This document shows, piece after piece, positions 18,153 to 26,842 of a stretch of 64,000 nucleotides of DNA. This stretch comes from Nesterenkonia sandarakina (GTDB lineage Bacteria > Actinomycetota > Actinomycetes > Actinomycetales > Micrococcaceae). The notes below the pieces were generated by a model. It ran no database searches. It was not told the origin of the DNA and saw only the letters and a list, made by a program, of their open reading frames with translations. Positions within the stretch are counted from its first letter, which is position 1; every line of letters begins with the position of its first letter. A program made the position numbers and the translations under genes. Location of the stretch: the NCBI RefSeq assembly GCF_003003175.1, contig NZ_PVTY01000006.1, positions 62,001 to 126,000 on the forward strand, given 5' to 3'.

Positions 18153-18221
18153 GAAAGCGGTTTCTCGCGCTGTGATCATCGTATGAGCCACGTCACAGGG
18201 TGTCAACCTGAAAGCGGTTTC
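18153..18221. promoter_or_regulatory. divergent control region: promoter, two GAAAGCGGTTTC operators, Crp/GlxR-like site
   Basis: Two identical GAAAGCGGTTTC operators lie at 18153-18164 and 18210-18221. Between them, on the minus strand, are TTGACA (18206-18201), a 17-bp spacer and TACGAT (18183-18178) for the permease operon. The spacer holds TGTGACGTGGCTCATA (18197-18182), a Crp/GlxR-like box in the same position as in the rhamnose promoter. On the plus strand TAGGGT (18228-18233) is six bases before the MFS GTG start, so the second operator also sits in the MFS promoter. Confidence 0.75.
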
Positions 18222-18239
18222 TTGACGTAGGGTACTCAC

Positions 18240-19529
18240 GTGCCTCGTCGCAACTTTCTCATGGACCTGTCCCCTCTGCGTGAGTCGCCGGCCTATCTGC
18301 GATTCTGGATCAGCGGAATCGCCGGAGGCATTGGGGTCCAACTGACGGCCGTCGCCATCGGCATTCAGGTTTACGAGATCAGCGGTTCAACCGCGGCCGT
18401 CGCCATGGTCGGCGCATTGGCCCTCGGACCTATGATCCTGGTGGGGGTCCTAGGGGGGACCCTGGTGGATGCCTTCGATCGACGGAAGGTGCTGATCTCC
18501 GCCTCGGGTGTCGCCTTCTGCGCTCCGATCGGCATCGCACTGCTGGCCTGGAACAATGTCGAGACGCTGTGGGCCTACTACTCGTTCACCACCCTCTCCT
18601 CGGCAGCCGGGGCGCTCGTGGGGGCTGCTCGTTTCGCCATCCACCCTCGCCTGGTGCGGCGTGAGCTTCTGCCGGCTGTTGCCGCGCTCTCCGCCGTCTC
18701 TGCGGGGCTCCAGGCCGCGGGTGGGCCTGCCCTGGCCGGCATCCTGGTGGCCAGCGTCGGTTACGCATGGACCTACACCATCGATGTGGCGCTGTTCGCG
18801 GTCGGTTTCTGGGGGATCATCTCGCTGCCTCCGATACGCCCTCAGGGGCAGCCCAGGTTCAACCTCGGTGCACTCCGGGACGGTCTGGCATTCCTCAGGC
18901 GGGCCCAGAATCTCCGCACGGCCATCGGGCTGCACGTGGTGGCGTTCACCCTCGGCCGACCTTATGCGATCTTCCCCGCCGTCGGCGCTCTGCTCATCGG
19001 CGGAGGTGCGTGGACTGTGGGCCTGCTGACCGCCTCCGGAGCGATCGGCGTCATCGCCTCCAGCGTATTCTCGGGTCGTTTCGGAGAGGTCCGCCGCCAC
19101 GGCGTCGCGATCGGATACTCCACCATGGTCTATGGACTCATGGTCGGCGCACTGGGGCTCGCGACGCTCTGCCTGACCCGTTCAGACAGCGCGGTCAGCG
19201 CCGGCGCGGCAGACTTCGGCGGGCTGGTGCTGCTGTGCAGCCTGACCGCACTCATCGGCGGCGCAGACAACGTGGCAGGGATCTTCCGGACCACGATGAT
19301 GCAGTCGGCGACCCCGGATGAATATCGGGGGCGCCTCCAGGGGATCTACACCCTCGTGCTGAGCGCCGGTCCTCGGCTGGGCGACACGTATATCGGTTTC
19401 GTGGCCGCGCTGTTCACACTGTGGTTCCCACAGCTGCTCGGGGCTCTCCTGATCCTTTTCGCCACGGGGGCCTACCTCAGGCTCAGACCAGGTTTCAGGC
19501 GGTACGACGGCGCCGACCCGGTCCCCTGA
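18240..19529 (+). CDS. MFS transporter (EntS-like MFS_3 group)
   Basis: A 429-residue major facilitator protein with about twelve hydrophobic segments, starting with SPAYLRFWISGIAGGIGVQLTAVAIGIQVYEISGSTAAVA and a conserved loop VDAFDRRKVL after segment two. This group is often annotated as exporters (enterobactin exporter EntS-like). Divergent from the permease operon and sharing its operators, so it is coregulated with sugar uptake and might export a surplus product or inhibitor; that role is inference. GTG at 18240 follows a TAGGGT -10 box by six bases; an ATG seven codons later is the alternative start. The end is only three bases from the convergent GH43 gene. Confidence 0.82.
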   Translation: MPRRNFLMDLSPLRESPAYLRFWISGIAGGIGVQLTAVAIGIQVYEISGSTAAVAMVGALALGPMILVGVLGGTLVDAFDRRKVLISASGVAFCAPIGIALLAWNNVETLWAYYSFTTLSSAAGALVGAARFAIHPRLVRRELLPAVAALSAVSAGLQAAGGPALAGILVASVGYAWTYTIDVALFAVGFWGIISLPPIRPQGQPRFNLGALRDGLAFLRRAQNLRTAIGLHVVAFTLGRPYAIFPAVGALLIGGGAWTVGLLTASGAIGVIASSVFSGRFGEVRRHGVAIGYSTMVYGLMVGALGLATLCLTRSDSAVSAGAADFGGLVLLCSLTALIGGADNVAGIFRTTMMQSATPDEYRGRLQGIYTLVLSAGPRLGDTYIGFVAALFTLWFPQLLGALLILFATGAYLRLRPGFRRYDGADPVP

Positions 19530-19532
19530 TAT

Positions 19533-20423
19533 TCACGCTGCGCCTTTGACCCCGAGAGCGCCGTGGTCCTCTTCGAGCTCGATGAAGACCACCCGCTCAA
19601 ACGGCGTCTCGTTGGGGGAATGCAGCGTGAGATAGAGCGTGCCGTCGAATGCCTTGAAGATCATCCCGTGTCCGCCGTCCGCCTCAAAGAGAGGCTCCTC
19701 CTGCTGCTGCCACGGGCCCCGGATCGTCCCGGAGGCAGAGCGTGCGACGCCTTGCGCATAGCGTCTGTTCCTGAAGCTCGCCCAGAGCATCAGCAGATCT
19801 CCCTCGGCGGTCCGATGCAGGTACGGCCCATCGGTGACATAACCTGTGCCATGTCGCGGGGAGCTCACGGGATCCACCCACGGCGCCATGGAGGCCCGGA
19901 ACAGCTCCACCGGCTCACCCGCGGCTCGTTGCAGGTCCCCCGAGAGAGGGAGCGCGCATATGGCCCCGTCGGAGATCTGCACCCACTCGTGGCAGAAGAT
20001 CATCCATGGTGTGCCGTCTGCCTCGACGTGCAGCGTGCCGTCCAGGCACTCCCAGTCGGACGGGGTCACTGGCCCATTGCTGTGCGGCTCGTACGGTCCT
20101 TGGATCTCATCAGCGACGAGAATCTGCGTCCCGCGGCGCACTTGCGGCTCCGGATGCCCGAACGTCGCGAACATGAAGAAGCGACCGTGGTACTCGTGGA
20201 CCTCCGGAGCCCAGTAGTTGGTCGGTGACCAGAAATCTGGTCTTGGACGGAAGGCGGGGAAGGGGCCCTCCCATGTGTCCAGATCCTGGCTGCGATAGCA
20301 GTCGAACCCGGTGGCCTGGCCCTTCCAGATGTCCTTGTCGGTGGAACCGAAGAGCCAGTAGGACCCCTCTTCCGCACGGGGCAGCACGAAGGGGTCTCGC
20401 AGCTGGATGTCGCTGATCTGCAC
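19533..20423 (-). CDS. glycoside hydrolase family 43-like protein
   Basis: A 296-residue five-bladed beta-propeller enzyme. Family features are LRDPFVLP near the N-terminus (Asp of the DP pair is the expected base), YWAPEVHEY, DGTLHVEADGTPWMIFCHEW and GGHGMIF near the C-terminus. GH43 enzymes are mostly alpha-L-arabinofuranosidases, beta-xylosidases or galactosidases; the specificity here is not readable. There is no signal peptide, so it acts inside the cell on imported oligosaccharides. The GTG at 20423 is favoured because AGGAGG lies five bases upstream. Last gene of the binding protein / (alpha/alpha)6 hydrolase / GH43 transcript. Confidence 0.8.
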   Translation of the reverse strand: MQISDIQLRDPFVLPRAEEGSYWLFGSTDKDIWKGQATGFDCYRSQDLDTWEGPFPAFRPRPDFWSPTNYWAPEVHEYHGRFFMFATFGHPEPQVRRGTQILVADEIQGPYEPHSNGPVTPSDWECLDGTLHVEADGTPWMIFCHEWVQISDGAICALPLSGDLQRAAGEPVELFRASMAPWVDPVSSPRHGTGYVTDGPYLHRTAEGDLLMLWASFRNRRYAQGVARSASGTIRGPWQQQEEPLFEADGGHGMIFKAFDGTLYLTLHSPNETPFERVVFIELEEDHGALGVKGAA

Positions 20424-20486
20424 GTGGTCCTCCTGGGAACTCGGATGGGTGGGTGGAGTGGCGTTCTGCACGGGTCCGGTGGTGGA

Positions 20487-22139
20487 TCATCCTGCGCGCG
20501 GCGGTGTATAGCCGGGAGTGTGCCGTGCCGAGACCTCGAGGTCCACCAGCTCCACTCGCTCGTTGGGATCGAGGCTCAGCTCCAACGTCTTGCCACCTGC
20601 GCTCAGCGTGCCTCGGGCCGCGCTGGTGGTCATGCCGATCACCTGCGTGGGAAGCCCACCACGATCAGTGATCACCCTCCACCCCCGGGGGAAGCGCATG
20701 TGCTCCTGAGCATCACGGCAGACCAGAGTCTGGTGATCATCCGCGGCAAGCTCATAGTGTGCCCCCGCCACGGTGCGCGAATAGGCGGTGGCGTCCGCGG
20801 CCGCTCCATGGTCGAGTCGGGTCGGGGCAAGCGAGGTGAACGAGAGGGTTCCATCAGGTCTCGGCTCGATGCCGCAGGATCGTTCCACGGTGTCCAGAAG
20901 CCAGAGGATCGCCGGAGAATACGCCGTGGTGAAACCCGCGGAGCCGCTCCAGGGGTCGATGCACTGGGGGAACCGATCGGCCAGGGCAAGGGCTCCCAGA
21001 AGCGGTCTGGTGACCGTCGCCAGCTCGGCGGACCGGCCGTGGTGTTCGAAGGCGTGAGGTGCTCGGATCTGGGTCAGAAAGTTCACCGGACCTGCCCAGG
21101 AATTCCTGGTGTGATCCCCGTCGAAGCGGGGGTCCGAGATTGAGACGGAGGTGAAGCCGTAGTGGGAGAGGAAGTGCGCGGTGTTCAGGATGTACCGCTG
21201 AAGTGCGACGGCGAAGAACTCGGCATCTCCGATCTCACTGGCCAGTACACGCATCAGCACATCTGAGACGACCCGTACGCGGTTGCCCTGCGAGTCGACG
21301 TCATAGAAGGTCCCGTCCTGTTCGTCGTAGCACTGCTCGAAGAGTGCCTTGACCGATGCCCTCGCCTTGTCCTCCCAGGAATCAGCGTCCTCCCCGAGCT
21401 CCCCCGCGATCTTCGCCAGGTAGCGGCGCTGGCACGCCACATTGGCCGTGAGGTCTGGTGCGAGATAGGGAACCAGGGCAGCCTCTGGGTCACACTGCGC
21501 GGCGTCGCCGTGGAGACAGCGTTCAGGGGCGAACCAGAAACGGGGGGACAGATCATGGCCGGTGTCGAAGGTGCAGAAGGCCTCGACGCACCCGGTGCCT
21601 CGGGTGTCCCGGTTCGTCGCAAGCCACGCGTCATAGCGGACCATCGCTTGGTACATGAGCCTGAGCCAGCCATGATCGGCGTCCTCGGTGCCTCTGTGCA
21701 GCTCGTAGTGGTTCCAGACTGATCGCGCCAGGGGTGTGACGATCTGGATCTGACTGAATCCGGGACCATCAGCGGTGACCTTATAGGGGATCAAGCCGTC
21801 CCCGCGCTGATGCCTGGCGAAAAGGGCGAACGTCTCCTTGGCCGTGCGGGGGGCCAGACGGGAGAGGACCTCCGTGTTGATGGTGCCCGTGGATTCGATC
21901 CAGGACCCCGCGTAGACGCCGCCTTCGTTGAGCACGGGCATGGAATCGCCGAGAGGGCGGATGCACTGCTCCAGCTCGGTGAGCGCTTGGTGCCAGCGGT
22001 CCTCCAGGGGACCCCCCAGTGCCGCGAAGCCCACTCCTGAGGATCCCAACTGCCCGGCAAGCACGCCGGTGAGGCCGGCCTTCATCGGCGCCGGGGCTGC
22101 TGTTCGCAGCCGGACCAGGGCATCATCGATCGCTGTCAT
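20487..22139 (-). CDS. (alpha/alpha)6-barrel glycoside hydrolase, MGH1/GH63-like
   Basis: A 550-residue protein with Trp- and Tyr-rich helices characteristic of (alpha/alpha)6 hydrolases of the MGH1/GH63/GH37 type. Notable segments are YAGSWIESTGTINTEVL, QRGDGLIPYKV, VEAFCTFDTGHDLSPRFW, and RNSWAGPVNFLTQIRAPHAFEHHG with IDPWSGSAGFTTAYSPAILWLL near the C-terminus. There is no signal peptide, so it is cytoplasmic. GH63 or GH37 relatives cleave alpha-glycosides by inversion; which sugar is removed here is unknown, and an alpha-rhamnosidase or glycuronidase role is possible from context. Start at 22139 has AGGAGAGG upstream. Transcribed with the binding protein and the GH43 gene. Confidence 0.68.
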   Translation of the reverse strand: MTAIDDALVRLRTAAPAPMKAGLTGVLAGQLGSSGVGFAALGGPLEDRWHQALTELEQCIRPLGDSMPVLNEGGVYAGSWIESTGTINTEVLSRLAPRTAKETFALFARHQRGDGLIPYKVTADGPGFSQIQIVTPLARSVWNHYELHRGTEDADHGWLRLMYQAMVRYDAWLATNRDTRGTGCVEAFCTFDTGHDLSPRFWFAPERCLHGDAAQCDPEAALVPYLAPDLTANVACQRRYLAKIAGELGEDADSWEDKARASVKALFEQCYDEQDGTFYDVDSQGNRVRVVSDVLMRVLASEIGDAEFFAVALQRYILNTAHFLSHYGFTSVSISDPRFDGDHTRNSWAGPVNFLTQIRAPHAFEHHGRSAELATVTRPLLGALALADRFPQCIDPWSGSAGFTTAYSPAILWLLDTVERSCGIEPRPDGTLSFTSLAPTRLDHGAAADATAYSRTVAGAHYELAADDHQTLVCRDAQEHMRFPRGWRVITDRGGLPTQVIGMTTSAARGTLSAGGKTLELSLDPNERVELVDLEVSARHTPGYTPPRAG

Positions 22140-22217
22140 GGGAAACCTCTCCTCTGTGCGCGCTTCGCCGATGCATGCAGCTGGCGCGGTGCGGTGATGC
22201 GGTGCTGGCGACACGAC

Positions 22218-22250
22218 GGTGCGGATGACTCTCATCGAGCCATCCGCACC
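22218..22250 (-). terminator. stem-loop after the solute-binding protein gene
   Basis: GGTGCGGATG (22218-22227) pairs with CATCCGCACC (22241-22250), a 10-bp stem with a 13-nt loop that has an inner CTC/GAG pairing. It lies in the 148-nt gap between the binding protein gene and the hydrolase. This is the same position as the stem-loops after the rhamnose and arabinose binding proteins, which suggests partial termination or message stabilisation. Confidence 0.65.
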
Positions 22251-22287
22251 ATCTGACCGTCGTCACTCAAGGGTGGTCGGGAGCATC

Positions 22288-23604
22288 TCAGCCCCCCTGA
22301 GACAAGGCGTTCTCCATGTAGCTGATCCAGTCCTGCACACCCTGCTCGACAGTTGAGTTGTCGAACAGAATATCGGTCTGGATACGCTGGGAGAGGTCGT
22401 TCATCTCAGCGCCACCGGCAGGCTGTGGCGGCGCCACCACCCCCTGCTCCAGGACTTCCTGGATGTACGCGGCAGCCTCGGAGTTGATCGGGTCAAGCAT
22501 CGGCTCGACGACTTCCAGCATCTCGGGATTGAACGGCAGACCGCGGTCGTCCTGAAGAATCTCCGCCACTTCGGCGTCGTTGAGGATGAAGTCGAGCAGC
22601 ATCGCAGCGGCCTGCGGCTGTTCGGAATTCGCGTTGATGGACCAGAACTGTGACGGCAGCACTGCCACACCCGGGTTGTCCGTGTCAGTCGGCGGCAGCA
22701 TCATGCTGACTTCATCATCCCCCAGTGCCTGGGTGTAGGGGGTCATTTGGTTGCTGTAGCTGAAGCTCATCGCGGCGTCGCCCACGCCGAACAGCGACTG
22801 ATCAGGGGTCACAGTGTGGTGCTCCACGATCACCGAGGGGTCTGGCAGGGCACCGGTCTCAACCATCTCGAGCTCCGTCTCATACCAGTTGGTCAGCTCC
22901 TCTTCGGTGACCGCGAGCTGTCCGTCCCAGTCATAGAGGCCGAGGTCGTTGTACTGCGCGACGTAGGTGGAGATGATGTCTTGGATGCGCAGGTCCATCC
23001 CCACCGCATCCTCGTGGTTCTCGGAGATGTCCGTGGCGGCCTGGATGAACTCATCCCAACCCCACCCCTCTTCGGGCAGCTCGACCCCGGCTTCGTCGAA
23101 CATCGTCTCGTTGACCAGCAGCCCTATGGCGTTGCCACCGGTGGGCAGCCCATACAGCGTGTCATCGACGACCGCGCTCGAGACCATGAAGTCCTCATAG
23201 GGCTCGAGATCCACATGCTCACTGAGTTCTTCGAGGGGGTAGAGAGCGCCCGCTGCGCCGTACTCCTGCGGCATGGCACCGCCGAGGGTGAACAGGTCGG
23301 GGCCGCCTCCGGCGGCGAAGTCCGTGGAAAGTCGATCGAAGAGATCGCCCGGGTCGCCCGTGGGCTGGGATTCGATCGTGATGTTGTCGTGGCGCTCCTC
23401 GAAGAGATCAAAGACCTCCTGAGTCAGCTGGGCCCGTTCATCATTGCCCCACCAGGCGACCGTCAGCGTGATCTCGGCGTCTTCGTCGAACTCCTCAGCG
23501 GCCGCGTCATTGCCTCCGCCGCCGCATGCAGTCAGGGCCAGCGCGCCCACTAGGACACCACCGAGGGCGGCGCGGCGCTTGTGGGATGGCGACTTAGGCG
23601 TCAT
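22288..23604 (-). CDS. oligosaccharide ABC transporter substrate-binding lipoprotein
   Basis: A 438-residue CUT1-type solute-binding lipoprotein. The signal peptide ends in a lipobox (ALTACGGG) and an acidic linker (EEFDEDAEI) follows. Typical segments are LTVAWWGNDERAQLT, GGPDLFTLGGAMPQEYG, DTLYGLPTGGNAIGLLVNETMFDEAGVELPEEGWGW and the C-terminal DWISYMEN. It is strongly acidic. It most likely feeds the two permeases encoded at 16228-18103, since both transcripts carry the same operators. Substrate is unknown; context suggests a uronate-containing oligosaccharide. Confidence 0.86.
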   Translation of the reverse strand: MTPKSPSHKRRAALGGVLVGALALTACGGGGNDAAAEEFDEDAEITLTVAWWGNDERAQLTQEVFDLFEERHDNITIESQPTGDPGDLFDRLSTDFAAGGGPDLFTLGGAMPQEYGAAGALYPLEELSEHVDLEPYEDFMVSSAVVDDTLYGLPTGGNAIGLLVNETMFDEAGVELPEEGWGWDEFIQAATDISENHEDAVGMDLRIQDIISTYVAQYNDLGLYDWDGQLAVTEEELTNWYETELEMVETGALPDPSVIVEHHTVTPDQSLFGVGDAAMSFSYSNQMTPYTQALGDDEVSMMLPPTDTDNPGVAVLPSQFWSINANSEQPQAAAMLLDFILNDAEVAEILQDDRGLPFNPEMLEVVEPMLDPINSEAAAYIQEVLEQGVVAPPQPAGGAEMNDLSQRIQTDILFDNSTVEQGVQDWISYMENALSQGG

Positions 23605-23688
23605 AGGTCTGCCTCATTTCATCTAGTGGCGGCCATATGCCGAACCGCCTCGTCAAGGGTGCTGGCCCCGCCAGTAGAGCACTGGTCA

Positions 23689-23753
23689 GAAACCGCTTTC
23701 GAGAAACCGCTTTCTCGTACCCTGATGGTATGACTCACATCACAAACTGTCAA
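23689..23753 (-). promoter_or_regulatory. promoter with tandem GAAAGCGGTTTC operators and Crp/GlxR-like site
   Basis: On the minus strand TTGACA (23753-23748), a 17-bp spacer and TACCAT (23730-23725) precede the binding protein gene. TGTGATGTGAGTCATA (23744-23729) lies in the spacer as in two other promoters of this window. Downstream of the -10 are two operators, each reading GAAAGCGGTTTC on the minus strand (23714-23703 and 23700-23689), with centres 14 bp apart, so two repressor dimers could sit side by side. Confidence 0.78.
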
Positions 23754-23775
23754 TCCGTGCGTCGTCCTCGGCTGG

Positions 23776-24807
23776 TTAATCGGGGCGCCGCACGGCAGTC
23801 GATGCTCGGATCTCCACTCTGGGCTGAAAGACCATGTCGTGGCCGGGCTCTTTCCCCTCGATGAGCGAGCGCAGTCGGTACCAGGCCTGCACCCCGAGCT
23901 CCTCGTGCGGCACGGACGCCGTCGTCAGGGGCGGCGCGATGTATCGGGCGAAGGGGATGTCGTCGAATCCCGCCACTGAGATCTCCTCCGGAACCCTGAC
24001 GTTGCGCTCCTGCAGGCCGCCGAGAAGTCCGATAGCCACGAGATCGTTGAAGGCGAGCACCCCTGTGGCCTTAGTGGAGATCACCGCGTCCACGGCGTTG
24101 AAACCGTCTTCGCTGGCCACTCCCCCCGGCACCTCTGTGACAGCGAGGTCGGCATTCTGGGCGGTGAAGCTTTGCAGGCCGTCCCGCCGGTATTTGTCAG
24201 ACATGCTGTGGGTGGGTCCTCCGACGTAGGCGATGTGGCGGTGGCCCAGCTCGTAGAGATGCTTCAGAAGCGACTCGATGCCGGTTCGGTAGTCAACGGT
24301 GAGCGCAGGTGCCGCGCCGGCCGCTGACCGGTTCACCAGCACCATGGGGTGCAGCGTTGAGGCGAGGTCCACGAGTTCATGATCTGGCATCCGGGGCGCA
24401 CAGAGAACGAGTGCGTCACATCGTCGGCGGATCTCACGAGCGAGGAGCGGCTCCTCGGAGACTGACTCTGCGGAATCGCCGATCAGCACGCGATAACCGT
24501 CCTCGTTGGCCGTGGTGCTCAAGCCGGAGAGTATCGCCTGAAACGCAGGGTTTCGCAGGTCAGGGGCGACAAATGCGACCGCCTGAGTCTGCCCCAGCGC
24601 GAGACTTCTGGCGGAGTAACTCGGCGCGTAGTTCAGTCGTACGGCCGTCTCGCGCACTCTCTCAGCGATCTTGTCCTCGCCGACGAAACGGTCGTTCATC
24701 ACTCTGGAGACTGTGGCAGGAGAGACGCCCGCTTCAGCTGCCACCTGCGCGATCGTCGTCGCGCCGCGGGACCTGCCGTTGTTCTTTCGCGGCACTTTCG
24801 CTGCCAT
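23776..24807 (-). CDS. LacI-family regulator of the oligosaccharide/uronate genes
   Basis: A 343-residue LacI/GalR protein: HTH TTIAQVAAEAGVSPATVSRVMN preceded by a basic leader (KVPRKNNGRSRG), then a sensor domain with AVAFVAPDLRNPAFQAIL and VAGFDDIPFARYIAPPLTTASVP. It is the last gene of the dehydrogenase-kdgD-dehydratase transcript, 23 bases after the dehydratase. It is the only LacI-family gene inside the cluster, so it is the best candidate to bind the repeated GAAAGCGGTTTC operators, including the one in front of its own operon. ATG at 24807 has GAGG five bases upstream; a GTG two codons earlier is an alternative. Confidence 0.85.
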   Translation of the reverse strand: MAAKVPRKNNGRSRGATTIAQVAAEAGVSPATVSRVMNDRFVGEDKIAERVRETAVRLNYAPSYSARSLALGQTQAVAFVAPDLRNPAFQAILSGLSTTANEDGYRVLIGDSAESVSEEPLLAREIRRRCDALVLCAPRMPDHELVDLASTLHPMVLVNRSAAGAAPALTVDYRTGIESLLKHLYELGHRHIAYVGGPTHSMSDKYRRDGLQSFTAQNADLAVTEVPGGVASEDGFNAVDAVISTKATGVLAFNDLVAIGLLGGLQERNVRVPEEISVAGFDDIPFARYIAPPLTTASVPHEELGVQAWYRLRSLIEGKEPGHDMVFQPRVEIRASTAVRRPD

Positions 24808-24830
24808 CCTCACCTCGTTGTGGCTCCAGA

Positions 24831-25913
24831 CTATATGGAGAACTCTAATCCGAGCCCGTGCGCCGCTTCGATGAGCGCTGAACCTTCCTCGACGCGCACC
24901 GGAGAGGCTGTACTAAGAAAGCCCAGCGAATGCAGTCCGGCATCCTCCACGTCTTCCACCCAGACCTCTTCGGGCAGGGACGCTGCAAGCTGTCCGTGGA
25001 GGTCCGGAAGGACATGGGGGGCCAAGCGCAACCCTGACTCGCGCACAAGGTCCGCGATACGCAGAAAAGGGGTGATCCCCCCGACCCTGATCGCATTCGG
25101 CTGGAGGATCTGCGCACCTTCGGCCCGAATCACATCACGGAACCGGTGAATCGTGTGGAAGTTCTCTCCCGCAGCGATGGGCACCCCGGGGCCACTGCGG
25201 GTGATCCGCCGAGCAAGCTCTGCGTAGCTCGAGGTATCGTCTGCGCGCAGCGGCTCCTCGATCCATTCCAGGTCGAACTCCGCCAGGGCGATGACCGCCC
25301 GTTCCGCCGTCTCAAGGTCCCAGCGTTGGTTCGCATCGAGCATCAGCTTCCGATCAGCACCCAAGATCTCCCGGGCGAGTCCGACCCGAGCAACATCGCG
25401 TCCAAGATCCTCGGAGCCGACCTTGAGCTTGACCGCAGAGAACCCCGCTTCGACCCACCTCTGGACCTGATCCGCGAGCTCCTGAATGCCGTAGTGAAGG
25501 TTGACGCCGGAGCCGTAGGCAGGCAGGCGTCGGTGGCGAGCACCGAGGACCTCAGGGACCCCGGCATGGGCGCGACGCGCCTTCATGTCCCATAACGCCA
25601 GGTCCACTCCTGCCATCGCGATGGTCGTCATGCCGCCGCCGCCCACCTCGTGCAGGTGCCGCCAGAGCTGCTCCCACACCCGAACCGGATCGGTCGGCCT
25701 CCCGACGACGAAATCGGCGATGTCATGATCGATCAACACCCGTATCGCCCGCGAACCGATGGTGGGAGTCCAGGAGAACCCCCTGCCCCGATTCCCCTGG
25801 TCGTCGGTGACTTCCACGACGGTGACGTGCATCTCCGGCGCATTCGGGACCCAGGGGCGGCGCATCGACCTGGTCAGCGGCCACGTCCGGACTGCGGAGA
25901 TACTGGTGTCCAT
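24831..25913 (-). CDS. enolase-superfamily sugar-acid dehydratase
   Basis: A 360-residue mandelate racemase/muconate lactonizing enzyme-like protein. The catalytic set is complete: KLK (162-164), metal ligands Asp193 in LDANQRW, Glu219 in WIEEPL and Glu250 in AAGEN, and His300 in LAPH. Such enzymes dehydrate aldonic or aldaric acids to 2-keto-3-deoxy products. Placed between kdgD and a uronate-type dehydrogenase, it most likely makes 5-dehydro-4-deoxyglucarate from galactarate or glucarate, but several acid-sugar dehydratases share this active site. The ATG overlaps the kdgD stop (ATGA), which fixes the start at 25913 rather than a GTG four codons upstream. Confidence 0.82.
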   Translation of the reverse strand: MDTSISAVRTWPLTRSMRRPWVPNAPEMHVTVVEVTDDQGNRGRGFSWTPTIGSRAIRVLIDHDIADFVVGRPTDPVRVWEQLWRHLHEVGGGGMTTIAMAGVDLALWDMKARRAHAGVPEVLGARHRRLPAYGSGVNLHYGIQELADQVQRWVEAGFSAVKLKVGSEDLGRDVARVGLAREILGADRKLMLDANQRWDLETAERAVIALAEFDLEWIEEPLRADDTSSYAELARRITRSGPGVPIAAGENFHTIHRFRDVIRAEGAQILQPNAIRVGGITPFLRIADLVRESGLRLAPHVLPDLHGQLAASLPEEVWVEDVEDAGLHSLGFLSTASPVRVEEGSALIEAAHGLGLEFSI

Positions 25914-26842
25914 CACATCCCACACAGCGAGAGTCCATGATCCAAGAGTGTTTCAAGTCGCTCGAGATGTTCCGGCGTGGGATCGACGAGCGGAGGACGT
26001 ACTCCTCCGACAGGGAACCCGCGCAGCCTGTTTCCCGCTTTGATCAGACTCACCGCGTAGCCGGCGGTCGTGTCACGCAGTTCCGTGAAGGGCATATAGA
26101 ACTCGGCCAGCAGACGATCGGTCGCAACCGAGTCTCCGTCGCGAAGGGCGCGGTAGAAGGCCGTGGCGATCTCCGGCTGAGCAGCGAAGATGGCCGAAGA
26201 GTACAGTGGCATGCCGATAGCGGTGTAGGCAGCCTGGGAGGCCTCTGCGGTGAGCAGCCCGTTGAAGAATAGGGCGTCTTCGCGCTGGGCCCTCCCGCTA
26301 AGCGTCATCTGCTGAGCCAGTGCGACGTCGCCCACTCCGTCCTTGACTCCGACCACGGACGGGAGCTCGGCGAGCATCCTGGCAACCGTCTGCGCGGTGA
26401 ACTGCGCATTCGCCCGGTGGTAGACGATGACCGGCAGAGCCGTGGCGGCGGTGACAGCTTTGACGTACTGGAAGAGACCTTCCTGAGTGCCGCCGACGAG
26501 ATACGGGGGCAGCAGCAGCAGACCGTCGGCTCCGAGGTCCTCCAGATTCCTGGCGGACTCTCGCGCCTGACCGAGCGACCCGCCGGCTCCGGCAATGACC
26601 GGGACCCTGCCGGCCACCGCCGCGATCGTGGCGTCCACCGCGCGCAGGGACTCGGCCGGGGTCAGCGCGTGGAACTCACCTGTTCCACAGGCAGGAAACA
26701 CTCCTCCGGGCCCTGCCTGCATGCCTCGTTCGACGTGCTCGGCCAGCAGCTCGGGATGCACAGAGCCCTCGTGCGCGCCGCCGGTGACGAATGGGGTCAC
26801 GGGGAAGAACAGCGGTCCGTCGGAGAAGGTGAGCGAGGTCAA
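25913..26842 (-). CDS. kdgD: 5-dehydro-4-deoxyglucarate dehydratase
   Basis: A 309-residue enzyme of the DHDPS/NAL family. It converts 5-dehydro-4-deoxy-D-glucarate to 2,5-dioxopentanoate, water and CO2. The sequence follows the KDGDH subgroup closely: FFPVTPF, CGTGEF (52-57), GLLLLPPYL, VIVYHRANAQ (Tyr141), GVKDGVGD with Schiff-base Lys167, GMPLYSSAIFAAQPEIATAFY and AGYAVSLIKAG. The start is a TTG at 26842 with AAGGA seven bases upstream; it overlaps the stop of the preceding dehydrogenase (TTGA), and upstream codons in the same frame have no family similarity. The product is the substrate of the aldehyde dehydrogenase at 29075-30685. Confidence 0.9.
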   Translation of the reverse strand: MTSLTFSDGPLFFPVTPFVTGGAHEGSVHPELLAEHVERGMQAGPGGVFPACGTGEFHALTPAESLRAVDATIAAVAGRVPVIAGAGGSLGQARESARNLEDLGADGLLLLPPYLVGGTQEGLFQYVKAVTAATALPVIVYHRANAQFTAQTVARMLAELPSVVGVKDGVGDVALAQQMTLSGRAQREDALFFNGLLTAEASQAAYTAIGMPLYSSAIFAAQPEIATAFYRALRDGDSVATDRLLAEFYMPFTELRDTTAGYAVSLIKAGNRLRGFPVGGVRPPLVDPTPEHLERLETLLDHGLSLCGM

